Positions 16,185-26,656 of a DNA stretch of 62,297 nt are shown here, one piece after another; the stretch's first letter is position 1, and the number at the start of each line of letters is the position of its first letter. Source of the stretch: Ruegeria lacuscaerulensis. Lineage in GTDB: Bacteria; Pseudomonadota; Alphaproteobacteria; Rhodobacterales; Rhodobacteraceae. Under the pieces are notes generated by a model, which ran no database searches, was not told the DNA's origin, and saw nothing but the letters and a program-made list of their open reading frames with translations. The translations under genes were made by a program, and so were the position numbers. The stretch is from contig NZ_WPZL01000024.1 of the NCBI RefSeq assembly GCF_013031245.1, forward strand, positions 1-62,297, in the 5' to 3' direction.

Positions 16185-16652
16185 ATGCAGTTTTCAGCGC
16201 GCGAAGATATCGAAGCCCCCATCAACGCCGTGTTCGAGATGGTAGCCGACTTTGAACGGTTCGAACGGATGGCAATGCGGCGCGGGATTGAGGTGCGGCG
16301 TATGTCGGGCCATATGGGGGTAGTACCTGGAACGCAGTGGGAAACCGAGTTCAAACTGCGTGGAAAGCCGCGTCAGGTGGCAATACAGATGGCCGAGTGC
16401 GAGCCGCCGTCACATATGCGCTTTGAGGCGGCAAGCAAGGGCATGAACGGAATGACGACCGTTGAATTTCTGGCCTTGTCCCAGCGCCGGACACGCCTGA
16501 GCGTGGAAATGTCCCTTGCGGCCAAATCCCTGCCGGCACGGCTATTGCTGCAATCTCTCAGGCTGGGACAGTCCCGGTTTCGGCGGCAATTTCAGCTGCG
16601 CCTCAGCGAGTTTGCGCGCGAAATGGAAGAGCGCCATCTGCATGGTACGTGA
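16185..16652 (+). CDS. SRPBCC (START-like) family protein
   Basis: A 155-residue protein beginning MQFSAREDIEAPINAVFEMV, the first strand and helix of polyketide-cyclase/START-type ligand-binding folds. The middle alternates strands, and the C-terminal long helix is present. The ligand is unknown. It starts 40 bp after nudC, with only a weak Shine-Dalgarno. Confidence 0.75.
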   Translation: MQFSAREDIEAPINAVFEMVADFERFERMAMRRGIEVRRMSGHMGVVPGTQWETEFKLRGKPRQVAIQMAECEPPSHMRFEAASKGMNGMTTVEFLALSQRRTRLSVEMSLAAKSLPARLLLQSLRLGQSRFRRQFQLRLSEFAREMEERHLHGT

Positions 16653-16685
16653 ACGGATAAGACAATTTTCGGTGTCGGAGGCGGG

Positions 16686-17153
16686 ATGGAAAGTTTGAAT
16701 TTTCGAAAAGTCAGTCTGGATGACGCCGAAGGCATTTCAGATGTATTGCAGGAAATCGCCGCCGCCGGGAAGCGCACAAGGCCCAGCGATGTGGGCTTTT
16801 CCAGAATACATTACATTGCCCATCCGGATAGCATTCAGTGCACTGTGGCCGTTCAGGACACTCGGGTGCTGGGGTTTCAGTCGCTGAAACTGGCAGTTGA
16901 AGACAATCCTTACGAAGTAAAGGTTGGCTGGGGCATCATCGGAACGCATATACGCCCCTCGTCGGCGCGACTTGGAATTGGGCGCGCCCTGTTTCAGGAG
17001 ACGCTGTCTGCCGCACGCGCGTCCGGGATCCCGGCCATCGACGCAACGATATCCGCCAAAAACGCCGAAGGCCTCGCTTATTATGACGCAATGGGGTTCG
17101 TTGATTACAAGCAGCACACAGATGCCGTGTCCAAAATCTACAGGTTGCGGTAG
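16686..17153 (+). CDS. GNAT family N-acetyltransferase
   Basis: A 155-residue single GNAT domain. The acetyl-CoA-binding motif A region reads THIRPSSARLGIGRALFQ, with the (R/Q)XXGX(G/A)-like RLGIGR loop, and the end has NAEGLAYYDAMGF typical of motif B. ATG 16686 follows CGGAGG. Substrate unknown. Last gene of the nudC group, convergent with pheA. Confidence 0.85.
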   Translation: MESLNFRKVSLDDAEGISDVLQEIAAAGKRTRPSDVGFSRIHYIAHPDSIQCTVAVQDTRVLGFQSLKLAVEDNPYEVKVGWGIIGTHIRPSSARLGIGRALFQETLSAARASGIPAIDATISAKNAEGLAYYDAMGFVDYKQHTDAVSKIYRLR

Positions 17154-17175
17154 TCTGACCGAGCCTTGGCGCTGT

Positions 17176-18009
17176 CTAACCGCGAGGTCGAGCCGCCGGG
17201 TAGACGCCAAGAACCTCGACATTGGTGGTGAAGTGTTCCAGTTCGTCCATCGCCAGTTGCACATTCCGGTCGTCCGGGTGGCCGACGATATCGGCGTAAA
17301 ACTGGGTCGCGGTGAATGAACCGTCGACCATATAGCTTTCCAGCTTGGTCATGTTGATGCCGTTGGTGGCAAAGCCACCCATCGCCTTGTACAGCGCTGC
17401 CGGAATGTTGCGCACCTGAAACACGAAGCTTGTGATCATACCGTGTTCGCCGCGCCGTGTCATATCCGCCTGACGCGACATCACCAGAAACCGCGTCGTA
17501 TTGTTGTCGCGGTCCTCGATGTGGCGGGCCAGCACGTTCAGACCATAAATTTCACCGGCCAGTTCGCTTGCCAGCGCCGCCGAGTGCAACTCGCCCTGTT
17601 CCGAGACCTCACGCGCGGCGCGGGCATTGTCGGGGCTGACCCGGCCACGAATGCCGTGTTCTTTCAGAAAGCCCGCGCATTGGGGCAGCAGGACCAGATG
17701 GGAATGCGCCTCGGTGATATCCGCAAGAGTCGCGCCGGGAACCGCCAGAAGGTTTATATGAACGCGCACGAAGGCTTCATCGATGATGTGCAATCCGCTA
17801 TGGGGCAGCAGCCGGTGAATATCGGCCACCCGGCCATAGGTCGTGTTTTCGACCGGCAGCATCGCCAGATCCGCGTCGCCTGCACGGACCGATTCGATCA
17901 CATCTTCGAAAGTCCGGCAGGACAGGGCCTCCATATCGGGGCGGGCATTGCGACAGGCCTCGTGGCTATAAGCACCGGGTTCCCCCTGAAATGCGATACG
18001 GTTGGTCAT
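17176..18009 (-). CDS. pheA: Prephenate dehydratase
   Basis: A 277-residue monofunctional enzyme. The catalytic region includes FQGEPGAYSHEA near the start, MLPVENTTYGRV, and NNTTRFLV carrying the TRF motif. A C-terminal ACT domain (about 190-270, TSFVFQVRNIPAALYKAM) gives feedback by phenylalanine. It makes phenylpyruvate in phenylalanine synthesis. ATG 18009 is chosen over a TTG 7 codons upstream because the family begins at NRIAFQGE. Confidence 0.93.
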   Translation of the reverse strand: MTNRIAFQGEPGAYSHEACRNARPDMEALSCRTFEDVIESVRAGDADLAMLPVENTTYGRVADIHRLLPHSGLHIIDEAFVRVHINLLAVPGATLADITEAHSHLVLLPQCAGFLKEHGIRGRVSPDNARAAREVSEQGELHSAALASELAGEIYGLNVLARHIEDRDNNTTRFLVMSRQADMTRRGEHGMITSFVFQVRNIPAALYKAMGGFATNGINMTKLESYMVDGSFTATQFYADIVGHPDDRNVQLAMDELEHFTTNVEVLGVYPAARPRG

Positions 18010-18128
18010 TTGGTCGATTCCGTGCAACAAGTTCTTGAATTGGGCGTTTAGTCGCGGTGTCTATACCTTGCCTCTTGTCAGGGGAAGCCTTAGACACCCC
18101 GCAGACAGCTGAAATGGACTCGCGATCA

Positions 18129-18638
18129 ATGTTCGACACGATGACAGTTACCAAGGCCGCCGCAGGCCTGTTTGGCACCTTCCTGGTGCTGCTTCTGGCC
18201 AAATGGGGTGCCGAGGTTCTTTACCATGCGGATGGGCATGGTGAGACAGCCTCGTATATAATCGAAACCGAAAGCTCTGGCGAAAGCGCTGACGGTGAAG
18301 AAGTGGTCTTCGAAGAAATGCTGGCCGCTGCCGACCCGGAAAAAGGGGCCCGTGTTTTCCGTAAATGCACCGCCTGCCACAAACTGGAAGACGGCGCGAA
18401 TGGAACCGGCCCGTACCTGTATGGCATTGTGGACCGTCCTGTTGCATCGGCCAAAGGCTTCACCGGCTATTCAGCCTCGATGCAGGCGCATGGCGGCAAC
18501 TGGACACCCGAAGCTCTGGATGCGTTCATCACCAAGCCCAGCTCTTATATCTCGGGTACATCCATGAGCTTTGCCGGCCTGAAAAAGCCTCAGGACCGTG
18601 CCGATCTGATTGCCTATCTTCAGACCATCGGCAACTGA
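18129..18638 (+). CDS. Membrane-anchored cytochrome c (CycM/c552 type)
   Basis: A 169-residue protein. An N-terminal uncleaved helix (AAAGLFGTFLVLLLAKWGAE) is followed by an acidic linker and a class I cytochrome c domain. Haem attachment is CTACH and the Met ligand lies in SGTSMSFAG. Such cytochromes carry electrons from the bc1 complex to terminal oxidases, among them the cbb3 oxidase encoded 12 kb away. ATG 18129 has a weak Shine-Dalgarno. Divergent from pheA. Confidence 0.87.
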   Translation: MFDTMTVTKAAAGLFGTFLVLLLAKWGAEVLYHADGHGETASYIIETESSGESADGEEVVFEEMLAAADPEKGARVFRKCTACHKLEDGANGTGPYLYGIVDRPVASAKGFTGYSASMQAHGGNWTPEALDAFITKPSSYISGTSMSFAGLKKPQDRADLIAYLQTIGN

Positions 18639-18665
18639 TCCATCGATCAGTCCTGGTGAATTTCA

Positions 18666-18697
18666 AAGCCGCTGCCCTGTGCAGCGGCTTTATTTTT
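18666..18697 (+). terminator. Intrinsic terminator of the cytochrome c gene
   Basis: AAGCCGCTG and CAGCGGCTT (9 bp) close a 7-nt loop, then TATTTTTTT. Confidence 0.88.
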
Positions 18698-18815
18698 TTA
18701 CCTAAGAAAAACTTCACAAAGCGTTCACGCATTCTAAACTTGAAACTGTCAGTGCTGGACCTTTAGCTAGGTTTAGGCGCATTAAGACGTTCCAATGGCT
18801 GTAGAAGAGGCGGGC

Positions 18816-20759
18816 ATGACAAATAACTGCACGAAATCGACGCTGACGACCATGAAGCGGAGGACAGCACTACAACTGTTGGGCGGAAGCGCCGTGGCCG
18901 CTATGACGCCTGGCCTGACTGGCGCTATGGCCGCTGGCACCGCTGGTAGCGAAATCATCAAAGCGCATGGGTATTCCTTCTTTGGAGACCTCAAATACCC
19001 GCCTGACTTTGCACATTTCGATTATGTCAATCCGAACGCGCCTGTTGGCGGTGAAATCTCCGTATCTTCGCGGGGTACATTCGACGGAATGAACCGGTTT
19101 AATTGGCAGGGCAAAGCGGGCCTTTATTCCGGGTTGATCGCCGAAAGTATGTTCGGTGACAGCCCGTTTGGATCTGCTTCGCCCGCGGACTCCATCACCG
19201 AAGCCTATGGTTTGCTGGCGGAATCCGTCGAATACCCCAGCACCAAGGAATGGTGTATTTTCTACATGCGGCCAGAGGCACGGTTCGCCGATGGCACGCC
19301 GCTGACGGCGCATGATGCGGCGTTTACGCATGACCTTTTCCTTGAACAGGGTATCCGCAGCTATGCGCGGGCGGTCAAACAGCGCATCAAAGGGTACGAG
19401 ATCATCGATGACCACACGATCAAGTACAACTTCGTAGACGGTATCTCGCGCCGGTCACTTATCTCACAAGTTGGTGGAACGCCCGTTTTCTCGAAAGCTT
19501 GGTACGAAAAAACAGGTGAGAGGCTGGATAAACAAAGCCTGGTGACACCCATGGGAAGCGGGCCTTATGTGCTCGATGACTACGAATTTAACCGCTACAT
19601 CGTTTACCGGCGCAACCCTGACTATTGGGGCTGGCACTTGCCGATCAACGTAGGCCGCCACAACTTTGAAACTGTTCGGGTCGAGTATTTTGCGGACGAT
19701 GCAGCCGAGTTCGAAGCTTTCAAAGCGGGTTTGTATACCTTCCGCGCTGAGGGGAGCACCAAGAAATGGGCCACTGGTTATGACTTCCCCGCGGTCCAAA
19801 ATGGATACGTAAAACGCGAAAGCATTCCAGTAATGTCGCCTCCATCGCCGTCGGGCTTCATTTTCAACATGCAGCGCGCGCCGTTTGACAATATCAAGGT
19901 CCGCGAGGCGCTTGGGCTGGCATTCAATTTCGAATGGACGTCGGAATCGTTGCAGTTCGGGTTGACCGAACAGCGTCATTCCTTTGCCGAAAACTCTGAG
20001 GTCGCGGCCGATGGTTTGCCCGACGAGCTGGAAATCACGTTCCTGAAGTCATTGGGTGATATTGTACCCGAAGAGCTTTTCACGCAGGACGCGGTGCGTG
20101 CTCACTCGTCGAATGTAGGCCGTACGGTTGACCGTCGCAACAAGCGAACAGCGCTGAAACTGTTCGAAGAAGCCGGGTGGATGGTGTCCAGCAACGGCAA
20201 GCTGCAAGACGTGGAAGGCAAGCCGCTTGAGATCACAATCATGCTGAACGCTGCGTCGTCGGATACGGCCGAAGCCATTGTGACCACCTATGCCGCAAAT
20301 CTGGAGAGCTTTGGCATCGCAGTTACAGTCGAAAAAACCGACAGCGCGCAATGGATTCAGCGGTATTACGATAAAGATTTTGATATGATCTTTTTCCGCA
20401 ACCAGCCTTTCCTGGAAGCGGGTACAGGCCTCAAACAGGCGTATGGTTCAGAGACCGCAGTCGTGTCTTCTTACAACCCGCAATCCCTGCAGGAACCGCT
20501 CGTGGACGCGATTATTGATGCGGCCTTGGATACGAAATCGCGCGAAGAAGAGATTGCAGCACTCAAGTCTCTGGATCGCGTTCTGCGATATCTTCGCATT
20601 CAGGTCCCAACCGGGTATGTCGCGGACACATGGGTTGCGTATTACGATATGTTCGAACATCCTGAAGAATTGCCGCCGCTGGCCGTCGGGCAGTTTGACT
20701 TCTGGTGGTTTAATGAAGAGAAGTACCAGAAACTGAAAGCTGCGGGCGCGGTGAGGTAA
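18816..20759 (+). CDS. yejA: Peptide ABC transporter substrate-binding protein YejA
   Basis: A 647-residue family 5 solute-binding protein. Its export signal is of Tat type: [10 protein letters not shown], then a hydrophobic stretch ending GAMAAG. Family features include the early [17 protein letters not shown] typical of YejA and [11 protein letters not shown] in the lobe. YejABEF imports oligopeptides, including microcin C in enterobacteria. ATG 18816 follows GAAGAGG; the Met of the Tat motif lies 12 codons further and lacks a Shine-Dalgarno. Confidence 0.9.
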   Translation: MTNNCTKSTLTTMKRRTALQLLGGSAVAAMTPGLTGAMAAGTAGSEIIKAHGYSFFGDLKYPPDFAHFDYVNPNAPVGGEISVSSRGTFDGMNRFNWQGKAGLYSGLIAESMFGDSPFGSASPADSITEAYGLLAESVEYPSTKEWCIFYMRPEARFADGTPLTAHDAAFTHDLFLEQGIRSYARAVKQRIKGYEIIDDHTIKYNFVDGISRRSLISQVGGTPVFSKAWYEKTGERLDKQSLVTPMGSGPYVLDDYEFNRYIVYRRNPDYWGWHLPINVGRHNFETVRVEYFADDAAEFEAFKAGLYTFRAEGSTKKWATGYDFPAVQNGYVKRESIPVMSPPSPSGFIFNMQRAPFDNIKVREALGLAFNFEWTSESLQFGLTEQRHSFAENSEVAADGLPDELEITFLKSLGDIVPEELFTQDAVRAHSSNVGRTVDRRNKRTALKLFEEAGWMVSSNGKLQDVEGKPLEITIMLNAASSDTAEAIVTTYAANLESFGIAVTVEKTDSAQWIQRYYDKDFDMIFFRNQPFLEAGTGLKQAYGSETAVVSSYNPQSLQEPLVDAIIDAALDTKSREEEIAALKSLDRVLRYLRIQVPTGYVADTWVAYYDMFEHPEELPPLAVGQFDFWWFNEEKYQKLKAAGAVR

Positions 20760-20764
20760 CCGAT

Positions 20765-21850
20765 TTGGGCGCGTATATTCTTCGCCGGCTTTTGCTGGTC
20801 ATACCGACGCTACTTGGAATAATGATTGTGAACTTCACCCTGGTGCAATTTGTGCCGGGTGGCCCGATCGAGCAAATACTGGCCCAAATGCAGGGCGAAG
20901 GTGATGTGTTCGCGGGCTTTGCTGGCGGAGAAGGTGCGCCAACCGAAGAAACTTTTGGTTCTGACAGCGAATACATCGGCGCCCGTGGTTTGCCGAAAGA
21001 ATTCATCGAAGAGCTGGAAAAAGAGTTTGGGTTCGACAAGCCTCCGATCGAACGATTTCTGACTATGATGGGTAATTACCTTACGCTGGATTTCGGCGAG
21101 AGCTATTTCCGGTCGATCAGCGTGATCGATCTGGTGCTGGAAAAGATGCCCGTGTCGATCTCTCTGGGTCTGTGGTCCACGCTGATCGCCTATCTGGTGT
21201 CGATCCCGCTGGGCATTCGCAAGGCCGTCAAGGACGGTTCGAAATTCGACACCTGGACCAGCGGCACCATCATCGTGGCCTATGCCATCCCCGGCTTCCT
21301 GTTTGCGATCCTGCTGCTGGTGCTGTTTGCGGGTGGTTCCTACTGGCAGATTTTCCCATTGCGGGGGCTGACTTCGGACAACTGGGACAGCCTCAGCCTG
21401 TTTGGCAAAATCGTGGATTATTTCTGGCATATCACCTTGCCGGTCATTGCCCTGACAATTTCGGCTTTTGCGACGCTCACGCTGCTGACCAAGAACTCGT
21501 TTCTGGATGAAATCAAAAAGCATTACGTCATGACAGCCCGCGCAAAGGGCCTGAGCGAGCAGAAGGTGCTGTATGGCCATGTCTTCCGCAATGCGATGCT
21601 GATCGTCATCGCGGGATTCCCTGCGGTGTTCATCGGCGTGTTCTTCAGCGGCTCGATTATTATCGAAACGATTTTCTCATTGGACGGCCTTGGCCGTCTC
21701 GGCTTTGAGGCTGCTGTGGCGCGGGATTATCCCGTAATCTTCGGAACGCTTTTCATCTTTGGTCTGATGAGCCTTGTCGTCGGTATCATCAGCGACCTGA
21801 TGTATGTGCTGGTCGACCCGCGCATCGATTTCGAAAAGCGGGAGGGGTAA
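20765..21850 (+). CDS. yejB: Peptide ABC transporter permease YejB
   Basis: A 361-residue inner-membrane permease with an N-terminal helix ([20 protein letters not shown]), a periplasmic stretch holding the YejB-specific insert, and five more helices. The EAA loop that docks to the ATPase is near [30 protein letters not shown] 20765 is the start, with GAGG 9 bp before it, 5 bp after yejA. Confidence 0.93.
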   Translation: MGAYILRRLLLVIPTLLGIMIVNFTLVQFVPGGPIEQILAQMQGEGDVFAGFAGGEGAPTEETFGSDSEYIGARGLPKEFIEELEKEFGFDKPPIERFLTMMGNYLTLDFGESYFRSISVIDLVLEKMPVSISLGLWSTLIAYLVSIPLGIRKAVKDGSKFDTWTSGTIIVAYAIPGFLFAILLLVLFAGGSYWQIFPLRGLTSDNWDSLSLFGKIVDYFWHITLPVIALTISAFATLTLLTKNSFLDEIKKHYVMTARAKGLSEQKVLYGHVFRNAMLIVIAGFPAVFIGVFFSGSIIIETIFSLDGLGRLGFEAAVARDYPVIFGTLFIFGLMSLVVGIISDLMYVLVDPRIDFEKREG

Positions 21851-22957
21851 ATGGCACTGTCCCCTCTCAACCAGCGACGCTGGCGCAACTTCCGGCGCAA
21901 TGGCCGGGCCTTCTGGTCGCTGATTATCTTCTCAGTGCTGTTCGGTCTGTCGCTGTTCGCCGAATTCATCGCCAATGACAAACCGATCCTGGTGAAATAT
22001 CGCGGCGAGTTTTTTACGCCGATCTTCAGTTTCTACGCGGAAACAGAGTTCGGCGGCGATTTCCAGACCGAAGCGATCTATCGCGATCCCGAAGTGAAAT
22101 GTCTGATCGACAGCGGTGGGCTGGAGGCATGCTTTGATGACCCGGAAGGGATCATCGATGAGATCAGGGCCGGGACATTCCAGGCCGACGGGTTCGAACG
22201 GGGGTGGGCGGTCTGGCCTTGGATTCCCTATTCCTACAATACCAGTGTGGACCGCCCCGGTGCCGCGCCGCTGCCGCCAAATGGGCAGAACCTGCTGGGT
22301 ACGGACGATACCAAACGCGATGTTCTGGCCCGGGTGATTTACGGCTTTCGCCTGTCGATCCTGTTCACGCTGATGGTGACAGGGGTTGCCAGCCTAGTCG
22401 GTATTTTCGCCGGCGCAATTCAGGGCTTTTTCGGCGGTTGGCTCGATCTGGTTTTCCAACGCATCATCGAAATCTGGTCGGCCACGCCGTCGCTTTATGT
22501 GATCATCATCATGTTCGCGATTCTGGGGCGAAGTTTCTGGCTGCTGGCGGGGCTGATGATCCTGTTCAGCTGGACCGGATTGGTGGGCGTTGTCCGCGCA
22601 GAATTCCTGCGGGCGCGGAACCTGGAATACGTACGCGCCGCGCGGGCGCTGGGTGTCGGCAACATGACGATCATGTTCCGCCATATGCTGCCCAATGCGA
22701 TGGTGGCCACACTGACTTTCATGCCGTTCATCGTGACTGGCACGATCGGGGGGCTGGCCTCGTTGGATTTCCTGGGTTTTGGCCTTCCATCTTCGGCACC
22801 GTCGTTGGGTGAACTGACCTTGCAGGCCAAACAGAACCTGCAAGCGCCGTGGCTGGCCTTCACCGCCTTCTTCACCTTTGCCATCATGCTGTCGCTATTG
22901 GTCTTCATTTTCGAAGGTGTCCGCGATGCGTTTGACCCGCGAAAGACGTTTTCATGA
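21851..22957 (+). CDS. yejE: Peptide ABC transporter permease YejE
   Basis: A 368-residue DppC-type permease. The long periplasmic segment after helix 1 is typical of YejE. The EAA loop reads LEYVRAARALGVGNM. It starts directly after the yejB stop and overlaps yejF by ATGA. Confidence 0.93.
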   Translation: MALSPLNQRRWRNFRRNGRAFWSLIIFSVLFGLSLFAEFIANDKPILVKYRGEFFTPIFSFYAETEFGGDFQTEAIYRDPEVKCLIDSGGLEACFDDPEGIIDEIRAGTFQADGFERGWAVWPWIPYSYNTSVDRPGAAPLPPNGQNLLGTDDTKRDVLARVIYGFRLSILFTLMVTGVASLVGIFAGAIQGFFGGWLDLVFQRIIEIWSATPSLYVIIIMFAILGRSFWLLAGLMILFSWTGLVGVVRAEFLRARNLEYVRAARALGVGNMTIMFRHMLPNAMVATLTFMPFIVTGTIGGLASLDFLGFGLPSSAPSLGELTLQAKQNLQAPWLAFTAFFTFAIMLSLLVFIFEGVRDAFDPRKTFS

Positions 22958-24531
22958 GCCTGCTGGATGTGAACAACCTCAAAGTCTCGTTCCGGCAGGA
23001 CGGGAAAGTCAACGCGGCGGTCGACGGCGTTTCCTTTTCCGTGGATCGGGGCGAGACGGTTGCGCTGGTGGGGGAGTCCGGCTCGGGCAAGTCCGTCACG
23101 GCCTTGTCCACGGTATCGCTGTTGGGTGACAGTGCAATGGTCGAGGGTTCTGTCAAATACGACGGGCACGAAATGATCGGCGCGTCCGAGGACAAGCTGA
23201 TGGACGTGCGCGGCAACGACATCAGCTTTATTTTCCAGGAGCCGATGACGTCGCTCAACCCGCTGCACACGATCCAGAAGCAGATGGCCGAGTCGCTGGC
23301 CCTGCATCAGAATCTGACAGGCAACGCGGCCCGCGACCGGATAATCGAGCTTCTGACCAAGGTCGGAATTCGGGATCCTCAGGACCGGCTGGACAGCTAT
23401 CCGCACCAGTTGTCGGGCGGGCAACGGCAGCGGGTCATGATCGCAATGGCTCTGGCCAATAAACCCGACATTCTGATCGCAGACGAACCAACAACGGCTC
23501 TGGACGTGACAATTCAGGCGCAGATTCTGGAATTGCTGGCCGAGCTGCAGAAATCCGAGAATATGGGGATGCTGTTCATCACTCACGATCTGGGCATCGT
23601 GCGTCGTATTGCCGACCGTGTCTGCGTGATGAAGGACGGCGAGATCGTCGAGACGGGTGAAACCACCGAAATATTCGACAACCCCCAGCACCCCTATACG
23701 CGCAAGCTTCTGGCGGCCGAACCGTCGGGCCACCCGGACCCTGTGGCTGCGGACGCCGAAGAGGTTGCGCGGACCGACCACCTGAAGGTCTGGTTCCCGA
23801 TCCAGCGCGGATTTCTGAAGCGTACGGTCGGCTATGTGAAAGCGGTGAACGACACCACGCTCAGCGTACGCGCCGGGGAAACGCTGGGCATCGTGGGCGA
23901 AAGTGGCTCGGGCAAGACAACGCTGGCACTGGCGATCATGCGTTTGATCGCGTCCGAGGGAGAAATCACTTTTCGCGACAAGGACGTGCGGCGCTGGTCC
24001 ACACGCCAGCTGCGGCGGCTGCGCAAGGATATGCAGATCGTATTTCAGGACCCGTTTGGCAGCCTCAGCCCGCGCATGACTTGCCAGCAGATCATTGCCG
24101 AGGGGCTGGCTATCCACAAGGTCGACCCCCACCGCGCCCCGCGTGACCTGGTAGCTGAAGTGATGACCGAGGTTGGCCTGGACCCGGACGCGATGGACCG
24201 CTACCCGCACGAGTTTTCAGGTGGGCAGCGCCAGCGGATCGCCATCGCGCGCGCCATGGTTCTGCGGCCCAAACTGCTGGTACTGGACGAGCCGACCAGT
24301 GCGCTGGACATGACGGTGCAGGTGCAGATCGTCGATCTTCTGCGCGATCTGCAGCGGAAATACGGGCTGGCCTATCTGTTCATCAGCCATGACTTGAAGG
24401 TCGTGCGCGCCATGTCCCATAACGTGATCGTCATGCGAAATGGCGATGTTATCGAAATGGGTGAAGCCGAGGATTTGTTTGAGAACGCTCAGACAGACTA
24501 TACCCGCGAATTGATTGCGGCGGCGGGCTGA
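22954..24531 (+). CDS. yejF: Peptide ABC transporter ATP-binding protein YejF
   Basis: A 525-residue tandem ATPase, both halves complete. The first has [19 protein letters not shown] and ADEPTTALD; the second has [18 protein letters not shown] and DEPTSALD. Walker A, signature and Walker B are intact twice, so both sites should hydrolyse ATP. A four-base ATGA overlap couples it to yejE. Confidence 0.95.
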   Translation: MSLLDVNNLKVSFRQDGKVNAAVDGVSFSVDRGETVALVGESGSGKSVTALSTVSLLGDSAMVEGSVKYDGHEMIGASEDKLMDVRGNDISFIFQEPMTSLNPLHTIQKQMAESLALHQNLTGNAARDRIIELLTKVGIRDPQDRLDSYPHQLSGGQRQRVMIAMALANKPDILIADEPTTALDVTIQAQILELLAELQKSENMGMLFITHDLGIVRRIADRVCVMKDGEIVETGETTEIFDNPQHPYTRKLLAAEPSGHPDPVAADAEEVARTDHLKVWFPIQRGFLKRTVGYVKAVNDTTLSVRAGETLGIVGESGSGKTTLALAIMRLIASEGEITFRDKDVRRWSTRQLRRLRKDMQIVFQDPFGSLSPRMTCQQIIAEGLAIHKVDPHRAPRDLVAEVMTEVGLDPDAMDRYPHEFSGGQRQRIAIARAMVLRPKLLVLDEPTSALDMTVQVQIVDLLRDLQRKYGLAYLFISHDLKVVRAMSHNVIVMRNGDVIEMGEAEDLFENAQTDYTRELIAAAG

Positions 24532-24543
24532 TAGCAGCCCGCC
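24522..24543. terminator. Terminator hairpin at the end of yejF
   Basis: GGCGGGCT and AGCCCGCC pair (8 bp) around a 6-nt loop spanning the yejF stop. Little T run follows, so strength is uncertain. The next gene is convergent. Confidence 0.55.
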
Positions 24544-24551
24544 ATTAGATT

Positions 24552-26480
24552 TCAGGCGCTGGCCGTTTCTCGAGACGCGGATTTCGGCACCGGTCCGCGC
24601 AGTTCCTCATAATGATCGAAGCTTAGCTTGACCCAACCGGTTCCCCGCGTGGCGCTGGCAAGGGTGCGGTGCAGTTCGTCCTCGGCCACGGCGGGAAGCT
24701 GGGCGTTGAAAATCTCCCAGCCTGAGGCGTTGGGGTTGCCTTCAAATCCCAGAACCTGTCCCTGCAGCGAACTGATGGTTGGAACAAGGTCGCCCACGAA
24801 TTCTGACGGCAGGTGAATCTCGGCGGTCAGGATGGGTTGCAGGACCACGGGTTTGGCCTGCGGTAAGGCTTCGCGCACCGCATTCTTTCCGGCCGTACGG
24901 AACGCGTAATCCGAGCTGTCCACGTTATGGTGCTTCCCGTCGCTCAGCGTGATTTTGACGTCAACTACCGGGAAACCTTCGGGTCCCTGCGCCAGCGCAT
25001 CCTTGGCACCATGTTCGACCGAGGGGATATAGTTCTTGGGTACCGCCCCACCCTTGACGATCTCCTCGAACTGAAACCCCGCTCCGCGCGGCATGGGCGC
25101 GACCGAGATCACCACGTCTGCGAATTGCCCCGCCCCGCCGGATTGCTTGCGGTGGCGATGACGATGCTCGACGGGTGCACGGATGGTTTCGCGATATGCG
25201 GTCTCGACCTGTTCGGCCTCGATTTCGATGCCGAAATCCTCGGCCAGCTTGGCGGTGACGCGCCGCATGTGCTGCGGCCCCTGCGAGCCCAAAACGGCGT
25301 GACCGCTGAGTTCATCCTGTTCCAGATGCAGGCCCGGGTCGATTTCCACCAGGCGACTCAGCGCGTTGGACAACCGCACGTCGTCACGTTCATGCGACGG
25401 CGATACGATCTGCCGGTGCGCAACGGGATGGGACGCCGCCCATTCAGGCAGCGGGGTCGCTGATTTGCTGTCATAGAGGTTACCCGGGTTCAGGTGATCG
25501 GATTTCACCGCCAGCCCGATTTGTCCGGCTTCCAGTTCGGAGATTTGCGTTTTGGCGTCCAGCGTCGTCAGGTTGCCGACGGTTTCACCCCCCAGATCCT
25601 CGTGCGCTTTCACCCCTGCGCCCAGACCACGCAGGACGACGATCTTGCCGATATGTTTCTTTACATCCGCGAACCCGGCAATGGCGCGGGCGTTTTCCGC
25701 CGCTTCGTCCCGGCCGGCGGCGATATTGAACTCCGGAGCCTCGTGCCGCAGAGCTTTCATCAATCGGGTCAACCCATTGCCATGGCTGGCGGCACCCAGG
25801 CACGCAGGAATCAACTGATGGTTCTGCAACACCTGCGCGGCCAGGTCGTAAACCTCGGCGCTGGGCGGCTGTTTGTCTTCGATCAGCTGTTCCAGCAGGT
25901 TGTCGTCGAAATCGGACAGGGTTTCCAGCAACTCGGTGCGGGCTTCCTGTTCGCGGTCCTCGACAGATTGCGGCAGTTCGATCAGGGCCGAGGGCTGCCC
26001 TTCCTGATACTTCCACGCCCGTTCCGAGATCAGGTCGACCGCGCCGACGATCGTGTCTCCGTCGCGAATGGGCACCTGACGTAGTGCGATGTGATGGCTG
26101 CAATAGGTTTGAAGCGCCGCGATAATGTCGCGGATTCGACCATTGGGGCTGTCCATGCGGTTGATAAACAGAAAGCAGGGAATGCCTGCTTCTTCGACCA
26201 GTCGCAGGTAGGGGGCACACAAAACGGCGGCGTTCGGATCGGGTGGTACGACCACGACGGCGGCGTCCGAGATTGCCATGGCTGGTCCGACATAGGCCAG
26301 ATTGTCGCCGCCGCCATCCACGTCCACGGCGCACCAGGGCTCTCCCAAGTAAGAAAAACCGTGCAAATGCACGGTTCCGGATACGTCGAATGTGGTGGGG
26401 CGGTCGTCGAGGCGGCTAATGGCCTCGACCAGAGTGGTTTTGCCCGATTGGCTGGGGCCGAGGACGGTGAAAACGCGCAT
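24552..26480 (-). CDS. Divergent elongation factor G paralogue
   Basis: A 642-residue protein aligning with EF-G over domains I-V (domain IV/V text such as GGAVPKNYIPSVEHGAKDAL is conserved). Its G domain has drifted. The P-loop is GPSQSGKTT (8-16), and G4 is NRMD (107-110). Switch I RGITI is absent, and G3 reads DVDGGGD (53-59) where DTPGHVD is usual, so the catalytic His is gone. True fusA lies at 60 kb. Translocase function is doubtful. ATG 26480 follows AAAGAGGG; an upstream in-frame stretch lacks family character. Confidence 0.85.
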   Translation of the reverse strand: MRVFTVLGPSQSGKTTLVEAISRLDDRPTTFDVSGTVHLHGFSYLGEPWCAVDVDGGGDNLAYVGPAMAISDAAVVVVPPDPNAAVLCAPYLRLVEEAGIPCFLFINRMDSPNGRIRDIIAALQTYCSHHIALRQVPIRDGDTIVGAVDLISERAWKYQEGQPSALIELPQSVEDREQEARTELLETLSDFDDNLLEQLIEDKQPPSAEVYDLAAQVLQNHQLIPACLGAASHGNGLTRLMKALRHEAPEFNIAAGRDEAAENARAIAGFADVKKHIGKIVVLRGLGAGVKAHEDLGGETVGNLTTLDAKTQISELEAGQIGLAVKSDHLNPGNLYDSKSATPLPEWAASHPVAHRQIVSPSHERDDVRLSNALSRLVEIDPGLHLEQDELSGHAVLGSQGPQHMRRVTAKLAEDFGIEIEAEQVETAYRETIRAPVEHRHRHRKQSGGAGQFADVVISVAPMPRGAGFQFEEIVKGGAVPKNYIPSVEHGAKDALAQGPEGFPVVDVKITLSDGKHHNVDSSDYAFRTAGKNAVREALPQAKPVVLQPILTAEIHLPSEFVGDLVPTISSLQGQVLGFEGNPNASGWEIFNAQLPAVAEDELHRTLASATRGTGWVKLSFDHYEELRGPVPKSASRETASA

Positions 26481-26656
26481 GGGTGCTGTCCCTCTTTCAA
26501 ATTGCAGTACAGCTGCACGAAAAGGGTTGTCGAACGCGGATGCGTCGGCATGGATTGTCTGGTATTCAGCCTGCCTCGGGCGCGGGCGGGGTGCCGCCCG
26601 CACTTTGAGTGTGGGAAAAACCAACCCATCGCGTCAAGCCCTGTCCTCTTTTCGGG

